From NCBI RefSeq assembly GCF_011074955.1, contig NZ_WUQJ01000031.1, positions 124,001 through 188,000 on the forward strand: DNA of 64,000 bases, written 5' to 3'. Below the pieces are notes generated by a model. That model was not told where the DNA came from, searched no databases, and was given only the letters and a program-made list of their open reading frames with translations. How positions within the stretch are numbered: the first letter of the stretch is position 1; each line of letters begins with the position of its first letter. Source of the stretch: Marinobacter caseinilyticus (GTDB lineage Bacteria > Pseudomonadota > Gammaproteobacteria > Pseudomonadales > Oleiphilaceae). Shown piece by piece: positions 41,233 to 49,775 of this stretch. The translations under genes were made by a program, and so were the position numbers.

Positions 41233-43425
41233 ATGAATCAGAAGAAAATAACGATCCTTACGGTCATTGTAGCGTTGATTGCCGTGTTTATAGCGTTTGA
41301 TGGCCACAATCTGTTGACCCTTGAGAATCTCCAGCGCCACCAGGCCGAGATCAATCAATGGATCGCCAGTCACACGCTGGGGGCGCTGCTCGGATTCATC
41401 GTTGTCTACATCGCAGTGACCGCGTTGTCGCTGCCGGGCGCGACCATCCTTACACTGGCGGCGGGCGCCTTTTTCGGCAACCTTTACGGCCTGGGTGCGG
41501 CATCGGTGGCCTCCACCATCGGCGCTTCGCTGGCGTTTCTGGCGGCAAGGTTCCTGTTCAGGGATACCCTCAAGCGTCGCTACGCGGACACCATCGACCG
41601 CATGGATAAAGGCATCGAAAAGGACGGCCCTTTCTATCTGGCAACCTTGCGTCTGGTGCCGGTGTTTCCGTTTTTCCTGATCAATCTGGCCATGGGCCTC
41701 ACCGGCATGAAGCTGCGTACCTACGCGCTGGTGAGCTGGGTCGCGATGATGCCGGGCACCTTTGTCTATGTGAATGCCGGCACCCAACTCGCGCAAATCA
41801 AATCAGTCGGTGACGTGGCCTCCCCCAGTGTCTTGATTTCGTTTGCACTGTTGGGGCTGTTCCCGTTGATTGCGAAAGTGGTTATCGGGCTGATTCGTCG
41901 GCGCCGCGTGTATCGCAACTTCGACCGGCCGACGTCGTTTGATTACAACCTGTTGGTCATTGGTGGTGGCTCAGCGGGCTTGGTGTCGGCTTACATCGCC
42001 GCGGCCGTGAAAGCGAAAGTGGTGTTGATTGAAAAACACAAAATGGGCGGCGACTGCCTCAATACCGGTTGCGTTCCCTCCAAGGCTCTGATCCAGAGCG
42101 CCAAAACCGCGGATACCCTGCGTCATGCCGAGCGTTATGGCCTGGAGGCGGTGCCGGTGAAGGGCTCCTTTGCCAAGATCATGAGCAGGGTCAAGCGGGT
42201 GATTGCGGAAGTGGAGCCGCACGATTCGCCCGAGCGTTATCGCAAACTGGGGGTCGAGTGCATCTCCGGTGAAGCGCGGTTCGTATCCCCCTGGGAAGTG
42301 GAGGTCACGACCTCGGACGGCAATACACTGCGACTGACCTCCCGCAGTATTATCATTGCGACCGGTGGCCAGCCAGCGGTGCCACCGATTCCAGGCCTGG
42401 CGGACATGAGCCCGTTGACGTCGGACTCGCTGTGGGAGCTGGAGACCCAGCCCGAGCGCTTGCTGGTGTTGGGTGGCGGTCCCATTGGCAGTGAGCTGAG
42501 TCAGGCCTTTGCCCGGCTCGGCAGCCACGTTGTCCAGGTCGAGATGTTTGATCGTCTGCTGGCCAAGGAAGACACCGATGTGTCGGAGTTTGTGTTACAG
42601 GCGTTCAAAGCGGATGGCGTTGAGGTACTGCTGTCTCATAAGGCCGCTGAATTCGCCATCGAGGACGGCGAAAAGGTTGCCTACTGTGAGCACAACGGTA
42701 ACCGGGTACGTATCCCGTTCGATGAGGTCATTGTGGCGGTGGGCCGGGCCGGTAACACTGCAGGGCTCAACCTGCAGGCACTGGGCATTGAGCCGGAGCC
42801 CAATGGCACCGTACCGGTGGGAGAGGACCTCAGTGTGGTTTACCCCAACGTGTTTGCCTGTGGTGATGTTGCGGGACCGTACCAGTTTACCCACGCTGCC
42901 GCTCACCAGGCGTGGTACGCCGCGGTGAATGGCCTGTTCGGTCAGTTTAAACGCTTCCGGGTGGATTACCGGGTGATGCCCTGGGTGACATTTACGGCGC
43001 CTGAAGTGGCCCGTGTTGGCTTGAGCGAGGCCGAAGCAAAAACCCAGGGCGTTGCGGTGGACGTCACCCGCTATGATCTGGGCGAACTGGATCGTGCCAT
43101 CGCCGAAAGTCGGACCGGGGGCTTTATCAAGGTGCTGACGGCGAAGGGGAAAGACAAAATTTTGGGTGCCGTTGTGGTCGGCCCCCAGGCTGGCGAAATT
43201 CTGTGCGAATTCACCCTGGCCATGAAGCATGGCCTGGGCCTGAACAAGATTCTCGGCACCATCCACCCCTACCCGACCTGGAACGAAGCGGCCAAGGCAA
43301 CTGCGGGTCAGTGGAAACAAGCCAACGCCCCGCAGGGTATTCTGCGGCTGCTGGAAAAATTGCATGGCTGGCGGCGTGGTAAGGACTCATCAGACACCGC
43401 TCAGGCGGTACGAGGTGAACTGTGA
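41233..43425 (+). CDS. TVP38/TMEM64 membrane domain fused to FAD-dependent disulfide oxidoreductase
   Basis: About 730 residues from the ATG at 41233 with AGGTGAG upstream; the frame is open from 41152. Residues 1-215 are a TVP38/DedA-like multi-helix domain (LPGATILTLAAGAFFGNLYGLGAA). After a short basic linker, the class I pyridine-nucleotide-disulfide oxidoreductase begins near 237 (DYNLLVIGGGSAGLVSAY). The redox-active pair is C275/C280 in GGDCLNTGCVPSKAL. A second dinucleotide motif occurs at about 410-415 (LLVLGGGPIGSELSQ), and the C-terminal His-Glu (HPYPTWNEA) completes the mercuric reductase/lipoamide dehydrogenase catalytic set. No N-terminal HMA domain, so it is not a typical MerA. 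The enzyme likely moves electrons from NAD(P)H to a membrane-side or cytoplasmic disulfide substrate. First gene of the operon. Confidence 0.9.
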   Translation: MNQKKITILTVIVALIAVFIAFDGHNLLTLENLQRHQAEINQWIASHTLGALLGFIVVYIAVTALSLPGATILTLAAGAFFGNLYGLGAASVASTIGASLAFLAARFLFRDTLKRRYADTIDRMDKGIEKDGPFYLATLRLVPVFPFFLINLAMGLTGMKLRTYALVSWVAMMPGTFVYVNAGTQLAQIKSVGDVASPSVLISFALLGLFPLIAKVVIGLIRRRRVYRNFDRPTSFDYNLLVIGGGSAGLVSAYIAAAVKAKVVLIEKHKMGGDCLNTGCVPSKALIQSAKTADTLRHAERYGLEAVPVKGSFAKIMSRVKRVIAEVEPHDSPERYRKLGVECISGEARFVSPWEVEVTTSDGNTLRLTSRSIIIATGGQPAVPPIPGLADMSPLTSDSLWELETQPERLLVLGGGPIGSELSQAFARLGSHVVQVEMFDRLLAKEDTDVSEFVLQAFKADGVEVLLSHKAAEFAIEDGEKVAYCEHNGNRVRIPFDEVIVAVGRAGNTAGLNLQALGIEPEPNGTVPVGEDLSVVYPNVFACGDVAGPYQFTHAAAHQAWYAAVNGLFGQFKRFRVDYRVMPWVTFTAPEVARVGLSEAEAKTQGVAVDVTRYDLGELDRAIAESRTGGFIKVLTAKGKDKILGAVVVGPQAGEILCEFTLAMKHGLGLNKILGTIHPYPTWNEAAKATAGQWKQANAPQGILRLLEKLHGWRRGKDSSDTAQAVRGEL

Positions 43426-44261
43426 GTCTCATCAACATCAGGGCGGTAACCGTCAGGCGGTGGGTGATGGGCCTGAGCCTGGCCCTGCTCGCCAGCCTGG
43501 TCCGCGCCGAGGACTTTGATCATCAGCATGCGGCCTGGAATGCGCTGTTGCAGGCCCACGTCGTGTGGGTCCGTGGCGGTGTGGCGTCAGAGGTGAATTA
43601 CGCCGACTTCGTCGCCGATCGAAGCAAGTTGGCGGCTTATCTCGACACACTATCCGGAGTCACCGAGGCCGAGTACCAGGCATGGAGTGCCAGTCAGCGA
43701 CTTGCGTTTCTGATCAACGCTTACAATGCCTTCACCGTTGACTTGATTCTTGACGCCTACCCGGACCTTGAGTCCATCAAGGACCTGGGGGGGCTGTTCA
43801 GCTCACCGTGGCGTAATACGTTCTTTTCGTTGCGTGGCCAGCAGCGGTCACTCGATGAGGTGGAACATGACATGATCCGCGTGGAGTTCGTGGAACCGCG
43901 CATCCACATGGCCGTTAACTGCGCATCCATAGGTTGCCCGGCATTGGCGGATAGCGCCTATGTGGCAGACCAACTGGACGCCCAGCTGACCCGGGCGGTC
44001 AACCGGTTTATGGCGGATCAAAGCCGAAACCGGTATGTCGGTGCGGCAAAAACCTTTGAAGTATCGTCCATTTTCAAGTGGTACGGCGATGACTGGAATG
44101 CGCGCAGTGGCTACCCCGGCGGCGTACGAGAGTTTCTGATGGCCCACCTGGAGCGCCTGAGCGCCGGCGCGACACCGCCGGCACTGGTGGTCAAGGGCGC
44201 GGATATCGAGTACCTGGATTATGACTGGGCGTTAAACGATGTATCTCAAGCGACGGAGTAA
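43422..44261 (+). CDS. DUF547 protein with signal peptide
   Basis: 279 residues from a GTG that overlaps the preceding stop by 4 bp. The signal peptide is within the first 28 residues (WVMGLSLALLASLVRA). The DUF547 core is LAFLINAYNAFTVDLILDAYPDLESIKDLGG, then HDMIRVEFVEPRIHMAVNCASIGCPALADSAY with a cysteine pair (CASIGC). The protein is probably periplasmic. DUF547 has no established function; it also occurs in arsenosugar-type gene clusters, as far as I recall. Strong link to the fused oxidoreductase by translation coupling. Confidence 0.9.
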   Translation: MSLINIRAVTVRRWVMGLSLALLASLVRAEDFDHQHAAWNALLQAHVVWVRGGVASEVNYADFVADRSKLAAYLDTLSGVTEAEYQAWSASQRLAFLINAYNAFTVDLILDAYPDLESIKDLGGLFSSPWRNTFFSLRGQQRSLDEVEHDMIRVEFVEPRIHMAVNCASIGCPALADSAYVADQLDAQLTRAVNRFMADQSRNRYVGAAKTFEVSSIFKWYGDDWNARSGYPGGVREFLMAHLERLSAGATPPALVVKGADIEYLDYDWALNDVSQATE

Positions 44262-44263
44262 GT

Positions 44264-45226
44264 ATGGCTTTTAATGACAGTACCGCGCGTCGGATTCCAG
44301 CGGCTGAGGTGGTCGCGCCTCGCGCCGTGGATAGTTGGACGCACACAAAAAACGGCGACTCACGGGGCTATATTGATGCGGACAGGCTCAAAGAGCTGTG
44401 GATCCACACCGGAACCGCCTGCAATCTGGCTTGCCCGTTTTGTCTGGAGGGCTCCCACCCCGGTGATGGCCGCATACCCGGGATGAAGCTGGACGATGTG
44501 AAGCCGTTTGTTCACGAAGCGCTGGAAATGGGCGTGGAGCAGTTTTCATTTACCGGTGGCGAGCCCTTCGTGATCAAGGACTTCGTCAACATCCTGGATT
44601 ACGCCAGCCAGCACCGGCCCTGTTTCGTGCTGACCAACGCCACCGACCCGCTGCTGAAACGCACTCATCAAGTGTTGCCGTTGCTGGCTAACCCATTTCC
44701 TATTCATTTCCGGGTCAGTCTGGACTACCCCGACGCTGTCCGTCACGACATTGATCGGGGCGAGGGCAGTTTCGATAAAGCATTGGAGGGCATCCGTTGG
44801 CTGCATGAGCAAGGCTTTAAGGTATCGATCGCTCGCCAGACGGACGACAACGAAGTCGTGGCGGATGTCGAAGCGGCCTTCCGGACGATATTCCGGGCCT
44901 GGGGTATTCCTGAAAATCTGGCGTTTACCGCGTTTCCCGACCTGGGCACGCCCGGCTCGGAAGATGGCAGCCCCGAAATCACCGAAAGCTGCATGGACAA
45001 GTACCCGACCAGGGAAAGTCGCGCGCACTTCATGTGTACCTACACGCGCATGCTGGTGAAAAAAGGCAATAAGGTCCGGGTTTACGCCTGCACGCTGGTG
45101 GATGACGACCCGGAATACGATCTCGGGGGCACCTTGAGGGAAAGTATGGACGAACGCATTATGCTGCGGCATCACCGCTGCTTTTCCTGCTATCGATTTG
45201 GCGCGAGTTGCTCTGCACCCGTCTAG
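44264..45226 (+). CDS. Radical SAM protein with extra C-terminal cysteines
   Basis: 320 residues. The 4Fe-4S/SAM motif is CNLACPFC (C53, C57, C60), and the SAM-binding GGEP occurs at about 99-102. The C-terminus has cysteines in FMCTYT, VYACTL and CFSCYRFGASC (about 256 to 318), arranged like an auxiliary Fe-S cluster of SPASM or twitch type. It starts two bases after the DUF547 stop. The substrate is unknown. No small precursor peptide was seen nearby, so a peptide modification role is not supported by the window itself. It might modify a small molecule that the downstream symporter imports. Confidence 0.9.
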   Translation: MAFNDSTARRIPAAEVVAPRAVDSWTHTKNGDSRGYIDADRLKELWIHTGTACNLACPFCLEGSHPGDGRIPGMKLDDVKPFVHEALEMGVEQFSFTGGEPFVIKDFVNILDYASQHRPCFVLTNATDPLLKRTHQVLPLLANPFPIHFRVSLDYPDAVRHDIDRGEGSFDKALEGIRWLHEQGFKVSIARQTDDNEVVADVEAAFRTIFRAWGIPENLAFTAFPDLGTPGSEDGSPEITESCMDKYPTRESRAHFMCTYTRMLVKKGNKVRVYACTLVDDDPEYDLGGTLRESMDERIMLRHHRCFSCYRFGASCSAPV

Positions 45227-45253
45227 ATTTTTATACCGAGGAGAATAAAGACA

Positions 45254-46663
45254 ATGTCATTTTCAGAAGCCAGCCTGTTTTGGGGGTTCCTGCTGGTCTA
45301 CGGCATCATCATGTACTGGCTGTCACCACGCAGTAAAAACGCGGCGTCTTTTTACAAAGGCGCCGACGACCATGGCAACCCGGTCGGTCAGTGGTCACTG
45401 ACGGCCAGTATTTTTATCAGTTGGATCTTCGCCAAATCGGTCACCAATGCGGCCAATCTGGGCGCCGCCTATGGCGTGGTAGGGGGGCTCGCCTATGCCA
45501 CTTACTGGCTCTCGATTCCAGTCGCCGGCTACGTTATCTACCTGATCCGGACCCAGACCGGGGCCACCAGCTTGCAGGACTTCCTGACGTCCCGCTTCGG
45601 TCGCTTGGCTTCCCTTAGTTTTGCTGTTGCGATTCTGATTCGCCTCTACAACGAAGTCTGGAGCAACACCGCGGTTGTCGGCGGCTACTTTGGTCTGCCC
45701 GGTGATTGGGAATATTACACCGCCGCCATGGTGTTCACGTTATTCACCCTTGCTTACAGCTTGAAAGGCGGATTGCGCAGCTCGATTTTCACCGACGTCA
45801 TTCAGGCTGTGGTGTTCGTATTTTTTGTCGGTGCGGTGTTGTTCCTCATCATTCCCGCTAACGACACCAGTACCTTATTGACCACCGGTGAGTTCAAGCT
45901 CAATGCCGGCATGGACTTGCTGTTGGTGGCCGGGCTGCAAATCTTCAGCTACCCGTTTCACGACCCTGTAATGACCGACCGGGGGTTTGTGAACAACGAA
46001 AAAACCATGCTGAAAAGCTTTGTCGTGGCCGGACTATTAGGCTTTGTGGCGGTGTTTGTATTCAGCCTGGTGGGCGTGCACGCCCAGCTCAACGGCATTG
46101 AGTCGGCCGGCAATGCCCCGGCGGCGGTCGGTCAGGCGATGGGGCTGACGGCGCTGTTTTTCATGAGTGTGGTGATGATGACTTCGGCGGGCTCAACACT
46201 GGACTCCACCTTTACCTCGCTGGCCAAATCGCTGGCGGTGGACCTGCCCAAACTGGTTCGGGGGACGGCGGACCGGTTGCCCAGTATGCGTGTCGGTGCG
46301 GTGGTGATGGTGTTGTTTTCGATCCTGGGCAATGTGCCGATGTTTGCCGGTACCGACATCCTGAAAGCCACCACTATCTCCGGCACCATGGTGATGGGCC
46401 TGGCGCCGGTGTTCCTGTTCTACGGGTTTACCCGATGGTCGCCCTGGAGTTTTCATTTGAGCTTCTGGACCGGCATTGCGTTGGGCCTGTTGCTCGCAAC
46501 CGGGCTGATTCCCGCGAGTTGGGCCGTCGGGGAAGGTAAATACGGCACACTGCTGGGCGTTAATGCCTACGGTTTCCTGCTGTGTACGGCCGGGTTCTTC
46601 CTCCCCCTGATTGTTCGCCGGTTGGTCGGCCAGGTGCCGCAGCCGTCGGAGTCCACCCACTGA
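45254..46663 (+). CDS. Sodium:solute symporter (SSS family)
   Basis: 469 residues, about 13 membrane helices, with the family motif near SWIFAKSVTNAANLGAAYG and in helix GLRSSIFTDVIQAVVFVFF. The ATG at 45254 follows GAGGAGAATAA. SSS proteins import sugars, amino acids, vitamins or nucleosides with Na+. The substrate cannot be read here. Within the ECF-controlled run it would supply or take up the pathway's small molecule. Confidence 0.9.
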   Translation: MSFSEASLFWGFLLVYGIIMYWLSPRSKNAASFYKGADDHGNPVGQWSLTASIFISWIFAKSVTNAANLGAAYGVVGGLAYATYWLSIPVAGYVIYLIRTQTGATSLQDFLTSRFGRLASLSFAVAILIRLYNEVWSNTAVVGGYFGLPGDWEYYTAAMVFTLFTLAYSLKGGLRSSIFTDVIQAVVFVFFVGAVLFLIIPANDTSTLLTTGEFKLNAGMDLLLVAGLQIFSYPFHDPVMTDRGFVNNEKTMLKSFVVAGLLGFVAVFVFSLVGVHAQLNGIESAGNAPAAVGQAMGLTALFFMSVVMMTSAGSTLDSTFTSLAKSLAVDLPKLVRGTADRLPSMRVGAVVMVLFSILGNVPMFAGTDILKATTISGTMVMGLAPVFLFYGFTRWSPWSFHLSFWTGIALGLLLATGLIPASWAVGEGKYGTLLGVNAYGFLLCTAGFFLPLIVRRLVGQVPQPSESTH

Positions 46664-46671
46664 GGCCGGCG

Positions 46672-47625
46672 ATGACCGACACTGCAACGACTGAGGGGCG
46701 CACCTGTCCGCTTCATTACCGTTACCGGCCTGGCCAGCTCTGTAGCCAGCCGGAGACATGCGACCACGATGTGCTGTATGTCATCGGAGGTTTGTATGGC
46801 AACCCTTTCGCGCTTGATGAGGTTGAACGGATGGCCGCCGCAGAGCAGGCCATCGGGCGTCGGGTGAAGCTGTTGTTTAATGGTGATTTTAACTGGTTCA
46901 ACGCCGACGACGAACTGTTTCAGGTTATCAACCGGCGGGTTCTTGACCATGACGCCATGCTGGGCAATGTTGAGTACGAGCTGGCCCACCCCAGTGACGG
47001 TGCCGGTTGCGGCTGTGCTTATCCCGAATCGGTCGACAACGCTGTGGTCGAGCGATCGAACCGAATCATGCTGCGGTTACAAGCGGTGGCCGCTGGCCAC
47101 CCTGAAATTCAGAGGCGGCTGGCAAGCCTGGCCCGCTGGCGTTGCCTGATGTTTGGTGGCCTAAAGGTTTTGGCGTTGCATGGCGATCCGGAGTCGCTGG
47201 CCGGTTGGGGGCTGTCCCAGGAGTCCTTCCGCGCGGGCAATCAGGCGCAAGTGGCGGAATGGTTCCGTCAAACCGACGCCGATGTGATGGTTTGCAGTCA
47301 TACCTGCCTGCCGCTGATCTGGTCCGGTAATGTGGCGGGCCGCCCCCGTTGGGTGCTGAACAATGGTGCCGCTGGCATGGCCAACCTGGCCGGAGATTAC
47401 CGAGGTTTAATAACCCGGCTGGCCTGGTCCGGTCCTCCCGAAGACTGCGTCGCGAGCCTTTCGGGCGGTGCGATGTCGCTGGCGCTGGTGCCAGTGGCGT
47501 ACGACCAGTCGGCCTGGCTGGAGCGTTTTGACCAGCTGTGGCCAGCACACTCCGACGCGGCGATATCCTACCGGGAGCGCATTCTTGCGGGTGCTGACCT
47601 GAGCCCGTCCGGGCTCTGTTTTTGA
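46672..47625 (+). CDS. Calcineurin-like phosphoesterase-fold protein with degenerate metal motifs
   Basis: About 317 residues from the ATG at 46672, 9 bases after the symporter stop. The fold is recognisable: YVIGGLYGNPFALDEVERM replaces GDxHG, then LLFNGDFNWF (motif GD), then LGNVEYEL in place of GNHE, LALHGDPES and VCSHTCLPLIW in place of GHTH. The D and H of motif I are G and Y, the H of motif III is V, and GHTH is SHTC. A cysteine-rich N-terminal segment (RTCPLHYRYRPGQLCSQPETC) is unusual. It may bind metal in another way, or be an inactive sensor. Final gene of the operon. Confidence 0.8.
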   Translation: MTDTATTEGRTCPLHYRYRPGQLCSQPETCDHDVLYVIGGLYGNPFALDEVERMAAAEQAIGRRVKLLFNGDFNWFNADDELFQVINRRVLDHDAMLGNVEYELAHPSDGAGCGCAYPESVDNAVVERSNRIMLRLQAVAAGHPEIQRRLASLARWRCLMFGGLKVLALHGDPESLAGWGLSQESFRAGNQAQVAEWFRQTDADVMVCSHTCLPLIWSGNVAGRPRWVLNNGAAGMANLAGDYRGLITRLAWSGPPEDCVASLSGGAMSLALVPVAYDQSAWLERFDQLWPAHSDAAISYRERILAGADLSPSGLCF

Positions 47626-47702
47626 TTTGGACCTTTTTTGGACAGCGGCTATGATTAAGGGGCGGCTTGGCTCGGTTGGGCGTCCTGTTCAGACCTTGCC
47701 AT

Positions 47703-47730
47703 TTGATTTTTATTTTGAGGTCTATATAAT
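47703..47730 (+). promoter_or_regulatory. Candidate promoter of the ectoine operon
   Basis: TTGATT (47703-47708), a 16-base spacer and TATAAT (47725-47730), 36 bases before the ectA start. An AT-rich region surrounds it. A consensus -10 with a weak -35 often marks osmoregulated, RpoS-dependent or activator-dependent promoters. Confidence 0.6.
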
Positions 47731-47765
47731 TTGGCCCTAACTTTTTAAGGCGCAATGATCACAAC

Positions 47766-48287
47766 ATGACAAATGAAGGCTCGAATACCACCGCCATCAC
47801 CCTCCGCGTACCGAATAAGGATGATGGCTTCAGACTTCACCAGCTAGTGGCTGAATGCCCCCCGCTGGACCCTAACTCGATTTACTGCAACCTTCTGCAG
47901 TGCAGTCATTTCGCCGACACCGGCGTGGCCGCGGAAAAAGAAGGCGACATGGTCGGCTTCATTTCCGGATATATCCCTCCCCAACAATCCGACACCGTTT
48001 TTGTCTGGCAGGTTGCTGTGCACGAGAAAGGTCGTGGCCAGGGTCTGGCCAAACGGATGCTGAAAGAAATTGTGGGTCGCCAGGCGTGCCAGGATGTCAC
48101 GCACATGGAAACCACGATCACGGAAGACAACGAAGCGTCCTGGGCCCTGTTTCGCTCTTTTGCCCGGGACATGGGCGCCGAGTTGAAATACCACGAACAC
48201 TTTGAGAAAGGCACCCATTTTGGGGGCATTCATGACTCCGAGTTCCTGCTCCGAATCGGGCCTTTCACCAAGCCGGCCAGCCGCTGA
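47766..48287 (+). CDS. ectA: L-2,4-diaminobutyrate N-acetyltransferase
   Basis: 173 residues, GNAT fold (RVPNKDDGFRLHQLVAECPPLDPNSIYCNLLQCSHF is the EctA-specific start; acetyl-CoA loop in GRGQGLAKRML). The reaction gives N-gamma-acetyl-diaminobutyrate, the second step of ectoine synthesis. The ATG lacks a close SD: AAGG ends 15 bases upstream. A four-codon frame MITT ends overlapping this ATG. The ectB gene follows 110 bp later. Confidence 0.95.
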   Translation: MTNEGSNTTAITLRVPNKDDGFRLHQLVAECPPLDPNSIYCNLLQCSHFADTGVAAEKEGDMVGFISGYIPPQQSDTVFVWQVAVHEKGRGQGLAKRMLKEIVGRQACQDVTHMETTITEDNEASWALFRSFARDMGAELKYHEHFEKGTHFGGIHDSEFLLRIGPFTKPASR

Positions 48288-48397
48288 GACGCGGCCCGCA
48301 CCGACGGCTTTTTTAAACGCGCGGAGTCCAGACTGCGACCGATACCGGTCTGGCCCCGCGTATTCACCTCGAACCTATTATGCTAAGAGGCAAGACA

Positions 48398-49669
48398 ATG
48401 GAATTTCTTAGATCAAACGAATCCCAGGTACGCGTCTATTCACGAGCGTTTCCGACCATCTTTAACCGGGCCAAGAACGCCCACTTGTATACCGACGATG
48501 GTAAAGAATATCTCGATTTCCTGGCAGGCGCCGGGTCGCTGAACTACGGGCACAACAACGATGTGCTGAAAAAAGCGTTGTTGGAATACATCGAGAACGA
48601 TGGCGTGAGCCAGGGTCTGGATCTGTGGACCACCGCCAAGCATGACTTTATGACAGCCTACAAGAAGCACATTCTTGACCCCCGTGGGCTGGACTATAAA
48701 ATGCAGTTCACCGGACCGACCGGCACCAACTGTGTCGAAGCCGCCCTGAAGCTGGCCCGGAAAGTGAAAGGCCGGGATGGCATTATTTCCTTTACCAATG
48801 GCTTTCACGGCGTCTCTCTGGGCGCGGTCGCCACCACTGGCAATAAAAACCACCGTGGTGGTGCCGGTGTGCCATTGAGCAGTGTTGAGTTTATGCCTTA
48901 CTGTGGCTACTACGGCGACGCCGTGGACACCGTCCAGATGATGGACAAGCTGTTATCCGACAATTCATCGGGCAGCGATTTGCCAGCGGCCGTGATTGTA
49001 GAAGCGGTACAGGGCGAGGGTGGTTTGAACGCAGCGAGTGCGAAGTGGCTGAAGGACCTTGAGACCCTGTGCAAGAAACACGATATTTTGCTGATTCTGG
49101 ATGACATCCAGGCGGGCAACGGGCGCTCAGGCGACTTCTTCAGCTTTGAGGCAGCAGGGATTGTGCCGGACATTGTTACGGTGTCCAAGTCACTGAGTGG
49201 CTACGGTTTGCCGATGGCACTGGTGCTGCTGAAACCGGAACTGGACATCTGGAACCCGGGTGAACACAACGGCACGTTCCGTGGTAATAACATGGCGTTT
49301 ATTACGGCCAAAACCGCCATTGAAACCTACTGGCAAGACGATATCTTCATTAATGATGTGCGTCAGAAGAGCGATCTGCTCGGTAAACGTCTGAAGGCGA
49401 TCTGTGATCAGCATGGTTCAGGGCTGTTCAAGCTCAAGGGCCGCGGCATGATGCGTGGCATTGCGTGCAGCAGCGGCGAACTGGCCGATAGGATTACCGC
49501 GCGGGCCTACGAGAAAGGTCTGATTATTGAAACAGCCGGGCCTGATGACGAAGTCGTCAAGTGCCTGATGCCATTGACGATCAGTGCGGCCGACCTGAAT
49601 AAGGGCCTTGACTTGCTGACCGACAGTGTCAATGAAGTTCTTAACGAAGACATGAGCGCAGCGTCTTAA
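48398..49669 (+). CDS. ectB: Diaminobutyrate-2-oxoglutarate transaminase
   Basis: 423 residues from the ATG at 48398 with AAGAGG eight bases upstream. A class III PLP aminotransferase: [21 protein letters not shown] (early cofactor site), [17 protein letters not shown], and PLP lysine in [13 protein letters not shown]. EctB converts aspartate semialdehyde to diaminobutyrate, the first step to ectoine. The next gene is the aspartokinase at 49776, where ectC would usually be. Confidence 0.96.
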   Translation: MEFLRSNESQVRVYSRAFPTIFNRAKNAHLYTDDGKEYLDFLAGAGSLNYGHNNDVLKKALLEYIENDGVSQGLDLWTTAKHDFMTAYKKHILDPRGLDYKMQFTGPTGTNCVEAALKLARKVKGRDGIISFTNGFHGVSLGAVATTGNKNHRGGAGVPLSSVEFMPYCGYYGDAVDTVQMMDKLLSDNSSGSDLPAAVIVEAVQGEGGLNAASAKWLKDLETLCKKHDILLILDDIQAGNGRSGDFFSFEAAGIVPDIVTVSKSLSGYGLPMALVLLKPELDIWNPGEHNGTFRGNNMAFITAKTAIETYWQDDIFINDVRQKSDLLGKRLKAICDQHGSGLFKLKGRGMMRGIACSSGELADRITARAYEKGLIIETAGPDDEVVKCLMPLTISAADLNKGLDLLTDSVNEVLNEDMSAAS

Positions 49670-49680
49670 GTATACGCAGT

Positions 49681-49727
49681 AGAGAGGCCGCCTAAGGCCG
49701 GGAAGCCAACACTGGGGCAGCCTCTCT
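49681..49727 (+). repeat. Hairpin between ectB and the aspartokinase
   Basis: AGAGAGGC (49681-49688) and GCCTCTCT (49720-49727) pair over 8 bp with a 31-base loop that contains further GGCC repeats. There is no T-tract. It occupies the place where ectC normally lies and could be a processing or partial terminator element. Confidence 0.55.
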
Positions 49728-49775
49728 GAACACTTGATTCCCGGCGCTAAATTCAACGCGACCGAAGATAAGATT

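Noticed and set aside
42595..43365. 256-codon minus-strand frame within the oxidoreductase
   Set aside because: Same reason: antisense shadow of a conserved enzyme.
49670..49775. Possible remnant of ectC
   Set aside because: No frame in the gap shows any EctC-like residues; only a hairpin is visible, so the claim is limited to absence.
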